From: an uncultured Clostridia bacterium
GTDB taxonomy: Bacteria; Bacillota; Clostridia; Oscillospirales; Acutalibacteraceae
NCBI GenBank assembly: GCA_947627345.1
Contig: CANQVS010000003.1
Span: forward strand, 58,385-122,384
Direction of reading: 5' to 3'
Length of the DNA stretch: 64,000 nucleotides
Below the pieces are notes generated by a model. It was not told the origin of the DNA. It searched no databases and saw only the letters and a program-made list of their open reading frames with translations. This document shows, in pieces, positions 9,903-18,980 of this stretch. A program made the position numbers and the translations under genes. Position 1 is the stretch's first letter. Every line of letters starts with the position of its first letter.

Positions 9903-10082
9903 TCAATCGTGCTTTTCGTGAGCGAGGAAAACAGGCACGCACGCGATTGCTACAAATAAAAGCAGAACCACGGGGCTTGAACCCTCAATACCGCTGCTAA
10001 GCAGGTTAGCGGTAAAAAACATCACTGCAATAAGGCAGAGTACAAGCACAAGACTAACTGCCTTAATATGTTTTTGAAACAT
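9903..10082 (-). CDS. Small membrane protein with two transmembrane helices
   Basis: A 59-residue protein with hydrophobic segments at about residues 8-28 and 36-54, ending in a short charged tail (HEKHD). The ATG at 10082 follows GGAGGAAAAAAGAAT; a longer version from 10115 lacks a ribosome site. It lies alone with its own terminator. I recognise no family; a small stress or envelope protein is possible but not supported. Confidence 0.55.
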   Translation of the reverse strand: MFQKHIKAVSLVLVLCLIAVMFFTANLLSSGIEGSSPVVLLLFVAIACVPVFLAHEKHD

Positions 10083-10231
10083 ATTCTTTTTTCCTCCGTT
10101 TTTCACACACATCATCCAAATGGAACTTAATTATAATTCGCAGGAAGAAAAAAGTCAAGCGCCGTAACAATAATTTTTTGTTCGGTAACAATATTGTAAA
10201 AGAAAATTATTTTTTTCTAAAAGAAAAATAA

Positions 10232-11242
10232 TTATTTGTAACCATTTTTGTTTTTACTCTGCCAATTCCAGCTGTCACGGCACATATCCTCAAGATTTCT
10301 CTCTGCCTTCCAGCCTAAAATTTTTTCCGCCTTTTCGGGATTAGCGTAACATTCCGCTATATCACCGCTGCGGCGAGGTTTGATTACATAGGGAATTGTG
10401 AGATTGTTTACTTTCATAAACGCATTTACAATATCCAAAACGCTGTAGCCTGTTCCAGTACCGATATTAAAAATCTCGGTTCCTTTATTTTCGGCGGCGT
10501 AATCAAGCGCCTTAACGTGAGCGTTCGCAAGGTCAACAACGTGGATATAATCTCTTACCCCGGTACCGTCGCGTGTGGGATAATCGTTTCCGAAAACGCC
10601 GAGTTGTTTTAGCTTGCCGGCGGCAACCTGCGTGATATACGGCATAAGATTATTCGGTATTCCGTTCGGGTCCTCGCCGATACGTCCGCTCTCGTGAGCG
10701 CCGATTGGATTAAAATACCTTAATAAAACAACCGACAGATTTTTATTCGCCTTAGACGCGTCGGTTAAAATCTGCTCATTCATAAGCTTTGTCCAGCCGT
10801 AAGGATTTGTACAGCCCGTCGGCATACCCTCAACGAGAGGTACTGTTTCGGGAATACCGTAAACCGTCGCCGAAGAGCTGAAAACGAAGTTATTAACCCC
10901 GTATTTCTCCATAACTTCAAGGAGCACAAGAGTTGAGTCGAGGTTGTTACGGTAATATTTGAGCGGAATTTCACAGCTTTCTCCCACCGCTTTAAGTCCC
11001 GCGAAATGAATAACCGCGTCAAAGTCATTTTCGCTGAACATCTTATCGACCGCAGACTTGTCGCAAACGTCAATTTCATAAACAGGAATGCTTTTTCCCG
11101 TAATTTCTTCGACACGCTTTACAGCCTCGGGACAGCTGTTGTCATAATTATCGGCAATAACGGGAGTATGCCCCGCGTTTATAAGCTCAATACAGGTGTG
11201 GGAGCCGATATATCCCGCACCGCCTGTCAGTAATACCTTCAT
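10232..11242 (-). CDS. galE: UDP-glucose 4-epimerase
   Basis: A 336-residue extended short-chain dehydrogenase. NAD-binding GGAGYIG at residues 7-13, the catalytic triad Ser124 (FSSSATVYG), Tyr148 and Lys152 (YGWTK), and GalE-typical RYFNPIGAH and the C-terminal RRSGDIAECYA segment. It interconverts UDP-glucose and UDP-galactose for surface polysaccharide and galactose use. The cyclophilin gene lies 6 bases upstream, so the two are probably one transcript. An AT-rich inverted repeat after the stop (10203-10233) may end it, but this is weak. Confidence 0.95.
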   Translation of the reverse strand: MKVLLTGGAGYIGSHTCIELINAGHTPVIADNYDNSCPEAVKRVEEITGKSIPVYEIDVCDKSAVDKMFSENDFDAVIHFAGLKAVGESCEIPLKYYRNNLDSTLVLLEVMEKYGVNNFVFSSSATVYGIPETVPLVEGMPTGCTNPYGWTKLMNEQILTDASKANKNLSVVLLRYFNPIGAHESGRIGEDPNGIPNNLMPYITQVAAGKLKQLGVFGNDYPTRDGTGVRDYIHVVDLANAHVKALDYAAENKGTEIFNIGTGTGYSVLDIVNAFMKVNNLTIPYVIKPRRSGDIAECYANPEKAEKILGWKAERNLEDMCRDSWNWQSKNKNGYK

Positions 11243-11248
11243 ATTAAC

Positions 11249-11767
11249 CTACACTTTCTTTGGCTCGGGATACTCTTCCCCGAATGTTTCAACGGTAACC
11301 TTTTCCATAATTTGAGGGTCTAAAGGCTTGTCTGAAAAATCGGTATCGCACTGCGCTATTTCATCAACAACGTCCATACCCTCGATTACTTTTCCGAATG
11401 AGGCGTACTGTCCGTCAAGGTGAGGAGCGGACTTGTGCATAATAAAAAATTGCGAACCCGCGCTGTCGGGCATCATCGAACGCGCCATTGATAACACGCC
11501 CTCGGTGTGCTTTAAAGTATTCGGAAAACCGTTCTGAATAAACTCGCCTTTAATCGAATATCCGGGATTGCCCATTCCCGTTCCCTCGGGGCAACCGCCC
11601 TGAATCATAAATCCGTAAATTACACGGTGAAAAGTCAGCCCGTCATAATAGCCCCTATTAATAAGACTTATAAAATTATTAACGGTATTCGGAGCAATTT
11701 CGGGGTAAAGCTCCGCTTTTATTGTTTTTCCGTTATTCATTTTAATTGTGACAATAGGATTTTTCAA
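11249..11767 (-). CDS. Cyclophilin-type peptidyl-prolyl isomerase
   Basis: A 172-residue single-domain cytoplasmic cyclophilin without a signal peptide. The catalytic and cyclosporin-site signature is seen in FHRVIYGFMIQGG, then MARSMMPDSAGSQFFIM and the later FGKVIEGMDVVDEI. It isomerises Xaa-Pro bonds. The start is probably the TTG at 11767 after AAGGGTGG; a GTG at 11776 falls within that site. Operon with galE downstream. Confidence 0.9.
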   Translation of the reverse strand: MKNPIVTIKMNNGKTIKAELYPEIAPNTVNNFISLINRGYYDGLTFHRVIYGFMIQGGCPEGTGMGNPGYSIKGEFIQNGFPNTLKHTEGVLSMARSMMPDSAGSQFFIMHKSAPHLDGQYASFGKVIEGMDVVDEIAQCDTDFSDKPLDPQIMEKVTVETFGEEYPEPKKV

Positions 11768-11894
11768 ATTAACCACCCTTTCTTCATAGGACTATTTTAT
11801 ATTATTTTGTAAAAATTATCAAGTTGGATTTGTATTTTTATAACTGTTATGGTATTATAATAATATAAAACTAAGTTCAGAGGTGCAAAAAGCT

Positions 11895-12305
11895 ATGAAA
11901 ATACAAGAGTCTTCCGAAGATTATCTGGAAACTATACTTGTTTTAAGCCAATCGAAAGAGCGTGTACGCTCAATTGACATTGTAAAGCATATGCGCCTTA
12001 GCAAGCCGAGCGTAAGCGTAGCTATGAAAAAGCTCAGAGAAAACGGCTATATAAATATGGACAGCGACGGTTTTATCACCCTGACGGGAAAAGGCGATAA
12101 AATTGCGGAAAAAATTTACGAACGCCACGAGTTTATTTCAGAATGGCTTGAAGATTTAGGCGTAAACCGTGAAACGGCTATGGCGGACGCGTGCAGGATT
12201 GAACACGTCCTTTCTGACGAAACATTCTCAGCGATTAAACAAAAATACAGCGGACGCCGTTGCCGCGGATGCGACGGCTGTAAACAGAATTTAACTCCCG
12301 ATTAA
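11895..12305 (+). CDS. DtxR/MntR-family metal-dependent transcriptional regulator
   Basis: A 136-residue protein with a winged helix (about 5-65; SIDIVKHMRLSKPSVSVAMKKLRENGYI is the recognition part) and a DtxR dimerisation domain (about 66-125) holding likely metal ligands in ERHEFISEWL and ACRIEHVLSDET. DtxR proteins repress metal-uptake genes when Fe(II) or Mn(II) is bound. The C-terminus has an unusual CRGCDGC cluster (CxxCxxC). The ATG at 11895 follows AGAGGTG at good distance. Target genes are not visible nearby. A terminator overlaps its stop codon. Confidence 0.88.
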   Translation: MKIQESSEDYLETILVLSQSKERVRSIDIVKHMRLSKPSVSVAMKKLRENGYINMDSDGFITLTGKGDKIAEKIYERHEFISEWLEDLGVNRETAMADACRIEHVLSDETFSAIKQKYSGRRCRGCDGCKQNLTPD

Positions 12306-12325
12306 AATCGGGAGTTTTTTATTTT
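12293..12325 (+). terminator. Terminator of the DtxR-family gene
   Basis: Perfect stem AACTCCCGAT / ATCGGGAGTT followed by TTTTATTTTTT. It begins inside the last codons of the gene. Confidence 0.92.
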
Positions 12326-12496
12326 TTATCAAATAAAATTATCTTGTTTTCAGCGTGAAAAGTACATAAGCGAGTTATAAAAAAACAGATACACTTCAGG
12401 CAACCTATTTCCTACATCAAAATATGAACATCAGTTCTAAAATTTATAGCCATACGGTTTTGAGTATGTTATAATAATTAAAGGAGGTGAGCTAAA

Positions 12497-13378
12497 TTGC
12501 ACGATATATGGAACCCTTGGCATGGCTGTATTAAATGCAGCGAGGGCTGTAAAAACTGCTATATGTATTTTCTCGACCGTATACGCGATAAGGACGGCTC
12601 ACAAATTTACCGCACCAAAAGCGGATTTAATTATCCTTTGCAAATGGACCGACAAGGAAATTATAAAATCAAAAGCGGTGAAATGATACGCGTGTGTATG
12701 ACCTCGGATTTCTTTTTAAAAGAAGCTGACGACTGGAGAAACGAAGCCTGGGAAATTATGAAATTTAGAAGCGATGTAATTTTTTTCCTGTTGACGAAAA
12801 GACCCGAGCGGGTAGAAAAATGCCTGCCGAATGATTGGGGCGACGGCTGGGATAATATATTTTTCAACGTAACTGCTGAAAATCAAAGGCGCGCCGACGA
12901 ACGTATTCCGATTTTGCTAAATCTTCCTTTTAAGCACAAAGGAGTAATGTGCGCTCCGTTTATCGGCGGGGTCAGTATCAGAAAATACCTTGAAACGGGA
13001 AAAATCGAACAGGTCTTATGCGACGGAGAAAACTATGACGGCGCAAGAATATGCAATTTCGAGTGGGTAAAGAAACTTAGGCAGGAATGTGTTGACAATA
13101 ACGTAAAATTTGTCTTCTGCGGTACGGGCAGGAAATTTTTAAAGGAAAATAAGCTATATAAAATTGAAGGTAACGAACTGCAAAGCAAACAGGCGTATAA
13201 ATCAGGTATGAGCTTTGAGGGCAAAGCGATTAAGTTTGATTTGTACGACAGCTTCGGTTATCCTATTCCGCAAAGCGAAAGATATATACCTTTTTTCCGC
13301 GGGAAGTGTGAAACCTGCGGTAACCGTCCTATATGCAACGGATGCAGTAATTGCGGAAAGTGTGATAAAAAGCAATAA
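12497..13378 (+). CDS. DUF5131 (phage Gp37/Gp68-like) cysteine-rich protein
   Basis: A 293-residue protein starting at a TTG just after AAAGGAGGTGAG. It begins with the family signature WNPWHGCIKCSEGCKNCY, whose cysteines resemble a radical-SAM cluster motif, and ends in a second Cys-rich patch (CETCGNRPICNGCSNCGKC). Homologues are annotated as phage Gp37/Gp68 or DUF5131 and occur in hosts and phages; their biochemical role is not established. It stands alone in this window, with no phage genes around it, flanked by a terminator upstream and AT-rich DNA downstream. Confidence 0.8.
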   Translation: MHDIWNPWHGCIKCSEGCKNCYMYFLDRIRDKDGSQIYRTKSGFNYPLQMDRQGNYKIKSGEMIRVCMTSDFFLKEADDWRNEAWEIMKFRSDVIFFLLTKRPERVEKCLPNDWGDGWDNIFFNVTAENQRRADERIPILLNLPFKHKGVMCAPFIGGVSIRKYLETGKIEQVLCDGENYDGARICNFEWVKKLRQECVDNNVKFVFCGTGRKFLKENKLYKIEGNELQSKQAYKSGMSFEGKAIKFDLYDSFGYPIPQSERYIPFFRGKCETCGNRPICNGCSNCGKCDKKQ

Positions 13379-13528
13379 AATTCGGTGGATAAAACATTCG
13401 CTATTTTAATCAACTATTTTAAAAATGTAAATATGTATAAATTTATTTTTATATTAACAATAACATAAACTTTTATCTTAATATATAATTTTTAAGAAAA
13501 CATAGAAACGTTTAACTATTTGTTAATA

Positions 13529-13557
13529 TTGATTTTTTAGATGTACTATGTTATAAT
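13529..13557 (+). promoter_or_regulatory. Promoter of the secreted Big_2 protein gene
   Basis: TTGATT (13529-13534), 17-base spacer, TATAAT (13552-13557) with an extended -10 TG. The AT-rich stretch 13379-13608 contains no gene that I can see. Confidence 0.7.
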
Positions 13558-13608
13558 TTTTATGTAAATATTGGAAATTATTATAAGAATATTTTGGAGG
13601 AATAGAAA

Positions 13609-14091
13609 ATGAAGAAAAAATTTTTTAAAAAATCCATAAGTATTTTTTTTGCAGGAAGCCTTGCTCTGATGAGTATCAGTTTTAGCGCAGCGAGCAAAGT
13701 AAAAATCAATAAGACTAAAAAGAATTCAACCGCAGGAAGCACTTTTACTCTGAAGATTTCAAATGCTAACAAAAAAGTTAAATGGAGTTCTAACAATAAA
13801 AAAGTTGCTAAAATAAAAAGTATTAGCGGGGTTTTTAATTCCACAGCTAAGATTAAATCCCTAAAAAAAGGAAATGCAACAATTACTGCTAAGGTTGGCA
13901 AAAAAACGTTTAAATGTAAAGTTACTGTAAAAAAGAAAATGTCTGGAGGCAAAGGTAAAACTGTTTATATTGCTGACACTGGTACCAAATACCATACATC
14001 CAGCTGCAGGTTTGTAAGTCAAAGCAAAACCGCGGTTAAAATTTCGTGGGCAAATGCCAACGGTTATACAGCCTGCAAAGTCTGTCATTAA
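13609..14091 (+). CDS. Secreted Big_2-domain protein with C-terminal Cys/His metal-site-like module
   Basis: A 160-residue exported protein. Residues 1-27 form a signal peptide. Residues about 30-110 are one Big_2 Ig-like domain (VKWSSNNKKVAKI, later GNATITAKVG). Residues 115-160 form a small module with CRFV and GYTACKVCH, similar to the Ada-like Cys/His tail found on some secreted nucleases. It has a strong GGAGGAATAGAAA ribosome site and its own promoter. Probably an extracellular adhesin-like or accessory protein; no enzyme domain is seen. Confidence 0.75.
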   Translation: MKKKFFKKSISIFFAGSLALMSISFSAASKVKINKTKKNSTAGSTFTLKISNANKKVKWSSNNKKVAKIKSISGVFNSTAKIKSLKKGNATITAKVGKKTFKCKVTVKKKMSGGKGKTVYIADTGTKYHTSSCRFVSQSKTAVKISWANANGYTACKVCH

Positions 14092-14147
14092 AAAACATTT
14101 AACTGATTATATATAACCTTTCAAAAAAAATTAAAGAAATAATTAAC

Positions 14148-14192
14148 TAAAATATGCACTACAAAAGTGTCTGTCTTCTGGAGTGCATATCA
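14148..14192 (+). terminator. Possible terminator after the Big_2 gene
   Basis: Stem ATATGCACT / AGTGCATAT with a long loop, followed by CATTTTC. Weak T tract, so tentative. Confidence 0.35.
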
Positions 14193-14235
14193 TTTTCGGT
14201 GATTTTATTTATAACAGAAAATATTATATATTATC

Positions 14236-14853
14236 TTATCTGATAAAATGCGTCGGCGTCCACGGCTCCTTTTCTGGAAGTCCGAATTGCTCTTTTCCGA
14301 GAGCTATACTTTTCATCAGAAAAATCATATTCTTAGCGAGAATTCTCATTGTCTGCAAGCCTTCCTCGTCAAGCTCAGCCTCTCCCTTTTCACGTCCGTG
14401 AACACTGTTCCAATACTGGCTTGAAACTATCGGCATTCCTGAAATTGTAAAAAATTTATTTAACTCGTCAAAGGTTGCCGAACAGCCTCCGCGCCTTGCG
14501 CAAACGACGCTCGCTCCGACTTTCATCGTTTTATCAAAACCGGTGCTGTAAAACAATCTGTCCAAAAGGGCAACAAGCGTCGGGTTTGCGGAAGCGTAAT
14601 ATACAGGACTTGCGACAACTAAACCGTCCGCCTCTTCAAACTTCTTGGCAATTTCGTTTACAATATCATTAAAAACGCACCTGCCGTTTTTAAAACAACT
14701 TCCGCAGGCAATACAGCCCCGTATATCCTGATTTCCGATTTGTATCGTTTCAAATTCAACACCGCTTTCAGAAAAAATATTTTCAATTTCTCTGAGCGCA
14801 ATAGAAGTATTTCCGTTCTTTCTTGGACTTCCGTTAATCATTAAGACTTTCAT
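14236..14853 (-). CDS. NADPH-dependent FMN reductase / iron-sulfur flavoprotein-like oxidoreductase
   Basis: A 205-residue flavodoxin-fold protein. The FMN phosphate loop is NGSPRKNGNTS near residue 7. A CIACGSCFKNGRC cluster (C-x2-C-x2-C-x5-C type) around residues 48-62 resembles iron-sulfur flavoproteins, and SPVYYASANP binds the isoalloxazine ring. Such enzymes reduce quinones, nitro compounds or flavins. ATG after CGGAGGTAATTT. Whether the cysteines hold a cluster cannot be told from sequence. Confidence 0.85.
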   Translation of the reverse strand: MKVLMINGSPRKNGNTSIALREIENIFSESGVEFETIQIGNQDIRGCIACGSCFKNGRCVFNDIVNEIAKKFEEADGLVVASPVYYASANPTLVALLDRLFYSTGFDKTMKVGASVVCARRGGCSATFDELNKFFTISGMPIVSSQYWNSVHGREKGEAELDEEGLQTMRILAKNMIFLMKSIALGKEQFGLPEKEPWTPTHFIR

Positions 14854-15019
14854 AAATTACCTCCGTTGAAATTTGTATTACATAAAATTATATCAAACTG
14901 AAAGAATTTTGTCTATTATAATATTAATATATTTTAACTAATATTTTTTAATGATTTTATTAACAATATTTGTTGAAAAATACCTTTGACATTTTAAAAC
15001 AAAAATAATAAAATATATA

Positions 15020-15212
15020 TAAACGTGTGGCAAGATTGCGTAAATCCAGTTAATTGCCACGCGTTTATTTTTATGTAAAACAGTATAATTATGAAACGGA
15101 TAAAAAGTTAAATTCTATCCCGTTTTGAAACTATATTCAAATATTAAATGCGTGTAGCCATAGGTGTAAATCCGGCAAAAGATAGGCTGCACGCCATTTT
15201 TATGAAAGGACG
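15020..15212 (+). ncRNA. Candidate structured leader RNA (two related hairpins) upstream of the MATE gene
   Basis: Two elements with the same design lie before the MATE gene. Element A (about 15020-15067) pairs AAACGTGTGGCAA with TTGCCACGCGTTT; element B (about 15151-15193) pairs GCGTGTAGCC with GGCTGCACGC. Both enclose GTAAATCC followed by RG, and both are followed by ATTTTTATG. This looks like a ligand-responsive attenuator in two copies. MATE genes of Clostridia are known to follow the guanidine-IV (mepA) riboswitch class; that identity is an inference here. Confidence 0.5.
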
Positions 15213-15219
15213 AAATCGA

Positions 15220-16614
15220 ATGGAAACAAATCAATTTTTAGGAACAGAACGCATAGGAAAGCTGATGAAAAAATATGCTGTCCCCTGTATTATTTCTCTT
15301 TTGGTAGGAGCGCTTTATAACATTGTTGACCAGATATTTATAGCAAACGCCTCGTATCTCGGTTCATACGGCAACGCCGCAAATACGGTCGTATTTCCGC
15401 TGACTGTAATTGCTCTTGCTGTTTCGGTAATGATAGGCGACGGATGTTGCGCTTTTGTAAGTCTATGTTTAGGAAAAAACGAACCCGATAAGGCGAAAAA
15501 AAGCGTAGGCAATTCGGTTGTGCTTATACTTATCAGCAGTTTAATCTTATGCGCTGTTTACCTCATTTTCAGCGATAGGATTATTTCCATATTCGGCGGT
15601 ACGGTAAATTCGGAAACCTTTAAGTATTCAAAAGAATACTTTTTTTATATTTCACTTGGTATTCCCTTTTATATGCTTGGCCAGGCTATGAACCCTATTA
15701 TCAGGGCTGACGGAAGCCCAAAATTCGCAATGATGTCTACTCTGGCGGGCGCCGTTTCTAATATCATTCTTGACCCGATTTTCATTTTTACTTTCAAATG
15801 GGGAATGATGGGCGCGGCAGTGGCTACTGTAATCGGACAAATTGTTACTGCCGTTTTGTCAATTTGGTTTTTATTCAATATGAAAACAGTCAAGCCTGCA
15901 AAAACCGATTATCTCATAAACCCGGGTATTTCAAGAAAAACAATTGTACTGGGTATTTGCAGTTTTTTATCACAAATTTCTTTAGTCGCCGCTATGGCGG
16001 CCATTAACAATATGATACGAAAATACGGCGCGTTAGACCCGATTTTCAAACAAGAGCAATTTGCTCAAATTCCTATGGCTGTAGTCGGTATTGTTATGAA
16101 ATTCTTTCAAATAGTAATCTCTGTAGTTGTCGGTATGGCGGCGGGTTGTATTCCTATTGTAGGCTATAATATCGGCGCAAAATTAAAAAACAGAGTAAAA
16201 AGTTTATTTACAAAATTACTTATTGCAGAAACGATTGTCGGCGCAACAGCTTTGATAATTGTTGAATTTTTCCCTCAACAGCTTATAACTGTTTTCGGCT
16301 CCGCAAATGAAAGCATTTATTATACAGATTTTGCAGTAAAAGCATTCCGTATATATTTATGTATGATAGTTTTTGCGTGTATAAATAAGGGATGTTTCAT
16401 TTTCTTACAGGCTATGGGAAAAGCGGCGGAGTCAACATTACTCTCTATGGTAAGAGAAATTGTATTTGGAGTAGGGCTTGCTTTATTACTTCCTATATTT
16501 TTCGGATTAGACGGCGTTCTTTACTCTATGCCCATGTCTGACATATTGACTTTTATAATTGCGATGTTTTTAATTGTAAACACATATAAACAACTCAATG
16601 AAAAACGAAAGTAA
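15220..16614 (+). CDS. MATE-family multidrug/cation efflux transporter
   Basis: A 464-residue membrane protein with about twelve hydrophobic segments in two MatE repeats; the first holds ALYNIVDQIFIANASYLG and PIIRADGSPKFAMM, the second GCIPIVGYNIGA. This is the MepA/NorM-like group, which exports drugs or cations with Na+ or H+. The ATG at 15220 was chosen behind GAAAGGA; an upstream in-frame extension to 15148 covers the leader hairpin and is unlikely to be translated. The leader at 15020-15212 probably controls it. Confidence 0.9.
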   Translation: METNQFLGTERIGKLMKKYAVPCIISLLVGALYNIVDQIFIANASYLGSYGNAANTVVFPLTVIALAVSVMIGDGCCAFVSLCLGKNEPDKAKKSVGNSVVLILISSLILCAVYLIFSDRIISIFGGTVNSETFKYSKEYFFYISLGIPFYMLGQAMNPIIRADGSPKFAMMSTLAGAVSNIILDPIFIFTFKWGMMGAAVATVIGQIVTAVLSIWFLFNMKTVKPAKTDYLINPGISRKTIVLGICSFLSQISLVAAMAAINNMIRKYGALDPIFKQEQFAQIPMAVVGIVMKFFQIVISVVVGMAAGCIPIVGYNIGAKLKNRVKSLFTKLLIAETIVGATALIIVEFFPQQLITVFGSANESIYYTDFAVKAFRIYLCMIVFACINKGCFIFLQAMGKAAESTLLSMVREIVFGVGLALLLPIFFGLDGVLYSMPMSDILTFIIAMFLIVNTYKQLNEKRK

Positions 16615-16646
16615 AAAACTTTATCAACCTTACAACTATATTTATA

Positions 16647-17219
16647 TCAGTCGCTTTCAATAGTTTTTATAAACTTTGCAGGTACACCGCCGACAATTGT
16701 ATTCTCCGCAACATCTCTGTTAACAACCGCGCCCGCGGCGATTACTGCCCCGTCGCCTATCGTTACTCCGGGAAGAATCGTAACATTTGCTCCTATCCAT
16801 ACATTTTTGCCGATTACGACAGGTTTCGGCAAAAGATTGGCGCGCTCTTTGGGATTCATAGAATGATTAAGAGTAGCTATCACGGTTTTCGGACCTACAA
16901 GCGTTCCGTCTCCGATAGTTATACCGCCCTGGTCCTGAAATTGGCAACCTGAATTGATAAATACATTATCACCGATTTTCAGATTTTTTCCGCAGTCGGT
17001 GTAGAACGGAGGAAACATATACGCTCCGTCGGGAAACTTTCTGCCTGTCAGCTTTTCCATCAGCTCATTTATTTCTTCGGGCGTGTGATAGGAGTTGTTC
17101 AGCTCGCAGGTTATTTTCATAGCCTCGTTTGAAAGATAAGTCATATACTGATGAACCTCGCTGAACGCGGTTACTTCTTTTTTGCTGTCCATAAAATTTA
17201 TAAATTCTTGTAAATCCAT
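16647..17219 (-). CDS. Maltose/galactoside O-acetyltransferase-type left-handed beta-helix protein
   Basis: A 190-residue hexapeptide-repeat acetyltransferase of the Maa/LacA/NodL group. An N-terminal helical Mac domain (about 1-60, with [17 protein letters not shown]) precedes the beta-helix (about 75-185) with [10 protein letters not shown] and [24 protein letters not shown]. The catalytic His lies in ATLNHSMNP. It transfers acetyl from acetyl-CoA to a sugar hydroxyl; the natural acceptor is unknown. AAAGAGGTATTATT precedes the ATG. Confidence 0.88.
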   Translation of the reverse strand: MDLQEFINFMDSKKEVTAFSEVHQYMTYLSNEAMKITCELNNSYHTPEEINELMEKLTGRKFPDGAYMFPPFYTDCGKNLKIGDNVFINSGCQFQDQGGITIGDGTLVGPKTVIATLNHSMNPKERANLLPKPVVIGKNVWIGANVTILPGVTIGDGAVIAAGAVVNRDVAENTIVGGVPAKFIKTIESD

Positions 17220-17285
17220 AATAATACCTCTTTTCTGACTATATTATATAACCGTATAACAAAAATTACAAATACCTAAACAAAA

Positions 17286-17322
17286 ATAATACCGCAGTGC
17301 TTTTTTGCTCTGCGGTATAAAA
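17286..17322 (-). terminator. Terminator of metY
   Basis: On the minus strand ATACCGCAGAGC-AAAAAA-GCACTGCGGTAT followed by TATTTTTG, directly after the metY stop. Confidence 0.85.
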
Positions 17323-17332
17323 ATTTATTGTA

Positions 17333-18631
17333 TTATTTTACTGCGTCAAATGCTTCCTGTAAGTCAAAGAGAATATCGTCAATATGCTCCGTTCCGATTG
17401 ACAGTCTTATTGTGTTAGGCTTTATTCCCTGCTCTGAAAGCTCCCCACCCGTTAGCTGTGAATGTGTTGTAGATGCAGGGTGAATCGCAAGCGATTTTAC
17501 GTCCGCAACATTAGCAAGAAGTGAAAATACCTGAAGATTATCAATAAATTTCTTCGCTGTTTCCTCGTCGCCCTTGATTTCAAATGTAAATATTGAACCA
17601 CCGCCGTTTGGAAAATATCTGTCGTACAACGCCTTGTAGGGCGAACTGTCAAGCGAGGGATGATTTACGCTTTCAACCTGAGGATGATTTTTAAGGAACT
17701 CAATTACCTTCTTGGTGTTTTCAGTATGACGCTCAACTCGGAGCGAGAGCGTTTCAAGGCCTTGAAGAAATATAAAAGCGTGGAACGGTGAGATTGTCGC
17801 CCCCGTATCACGAAGTAAAATTGCCCGTATATACGTTACAAACGAAGCGCCGGGAGCCGCGTCTGTAAACACCGCTCCGTGATATGACGGGTTCGGCTTT
17901 GAAAACTGCGGAAATTTTCCTGACGCTTTCCAGTCAAATTTTCCGCTCTCAACAATTACACCTCCGATTGCCGTACCGTGACCGCCGATAAATTTCGTAG
18001 CCGAATGTACTACAATATCAGCGCCGTACTCAAACGGTCTTAAAAGATAAGGCGTTGCAAACGTACTGTCTACAACCAACGGAATATTATGCGCGTGCGC
18101 CAAATCCGCAACCTTTTCAATATCAATAAGATTTGAGTTTGGATTTCCGAGCGTTTCAATGTAAATTGCTTTTGTTTTTTCATCTATTGCATTCTCAAAA
18201 GAACCCTCCTCATCAGGGTCGACAAATGTCGTTTTGATACCGTAGGTCGGGAGTGTATGCGCAAGCAGGTTGTATGTACCGCCGTAAATTGTTTTTGCGG
18301 ATACGATATTATCACCTGCTCCCGCGAGAGCCTGAATTGTATATGTAACCGCCGCGGCGCCCGAGGCTACCGCCAATGCCGCCGTTCCGCCCTCAAGCGC
18401 GGCTATTCTCTGCTCAAATATATCCTGGGTAGGATTTGTAAGCCTGCCGTAGATATTACCCGCGTCACGAAGCCCGAATCTGTCGGCGGCGTGCTGACTG
18501 TTATGAAATACATATGATGTGGTAGCGTAAATCGGAACTGCTCTCGCGTCTGTTACGGGGTCAGCCTGTTCCTGTCCGACATGAAGCTGTAATGTTTCAA
18601 ACCTTAATTTTCTTTCTTTTAATGTACTCAT
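17333..18631 (-). CDS. metY: O-acetylhomoserine sulfhydrylase (aminocarboxypropyltransferase)
   Basis: A 432-residue PLP enzyme of the Cys/Met metabolism family. It starts with the MetY-type RFETLQLHVGQE and has the PLP-lysine segment HSATKFIGGHGT and the C-terminal SIGTEHIDDIL. The length (about 430) fits MetY rather than the shorter MetB or MetC. It makes homocysteine from O-acetylhomoserine and sulfide, or methionine from methanethiol. It is alone in its transcript, with an Rrf2-type operator over its start site, and is divergent from the regulator gene. Confidence 0.93.
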   Translation of the reverse strand: MSTLKERKLRFETLQLHVGQEQADPVTDARAVPIYATTSYVFHNSQHAADRFGLRDAGNIYGRLTNPTQDIFEQRIAALEGGTAALAVASGAAAVTYTIQALAGAGDNIVSAKTIYGGTYNLLAHTLPTYGIKTTFVDPDEEGSFENAIDEKTKAIYIETLGNPNSNLIDIEKVADLAHAHNIPLVVDSTFATPYLLRPFEYGADIVVHSATKFIGGHGTAIGGVIVESGKFDWKASGKFPQFSKPNPSYHGAVFTDAAPGASFVTYIRAILLRDTGATISPFHAFIFLQGLETLSLRVERHTENTKKVIEFLKNHPQVESVNHPSLDSSPYKALYDRYFPNGGGSIFTFEIKGDEETAKKFIDNLQVFSLLANVADVKSLAIHPASTTHSQLTGGELSEQGIKPNTIRLSIGTEHIDDILFDLQEAFDAVK

Positions 18632-18782
18632 TTATATTACCTCTTTCTTTTATCAAAAAATTAAATTATATGTAAAACTGTTATATTAAGCTTATTTCAG
18701 TGGATTTACATTCGTCCAAATCTATAATTTCTTCTCAACAGCAATGTTAATAAAATTACCATAATCTAATGCCCTTTCTAAT

Positions 18783-18843
18783 TCATACTATTTACATAGG
18801 TTTAATATGATAATATAATACTATTAAAAGAAACATTTGTCAA
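18783..18843 (-). promoter_or_regulatory. metY promoter with Rrf2/CymR-like operator
   Basis: On the minus strand TTGACA (18838-18843), 17-base spacer, TATTAT (18815-18820). Just downstream is AAACCTATGTAAATAGTATGAA (18783-18804), closely matching the sequence at the same place in front of cysK. Confidence 0.7.
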
Positions 18844-18921
18844 TATCTATTTGAAATTTTTTAAATTACATTAAAATATCCAAAAATAATATCAAACATT
18901 TTGGTAAAACATAGTCCTCAC

Positions 18922-18950
18922 TTGAAAACCTATAAATCATATGGTATTAT
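18922..18950 (+). promoter_or_regulatory. Promoter of the Rrf2 regulator with an overlapping operator-like sequence
   Basis: TTGAAA (18922-18927), 17-base spacer, TATTAT (18945-18950). The spacer contains AAACCTATAAAT, like the operators of metY and cysK, which suggests autoregulation. Confidence 0.6.
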
Positions 18951-18980
18951 AGTATTAAATAATACAAGGAGGTACAAAAA

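Noticed and set aside
12497..13378. DUF5131 gene as sign of a second prophage
   Set aside because: The surrounding genes are ordinary host genes with their own terminators, and no other phage gene is near.
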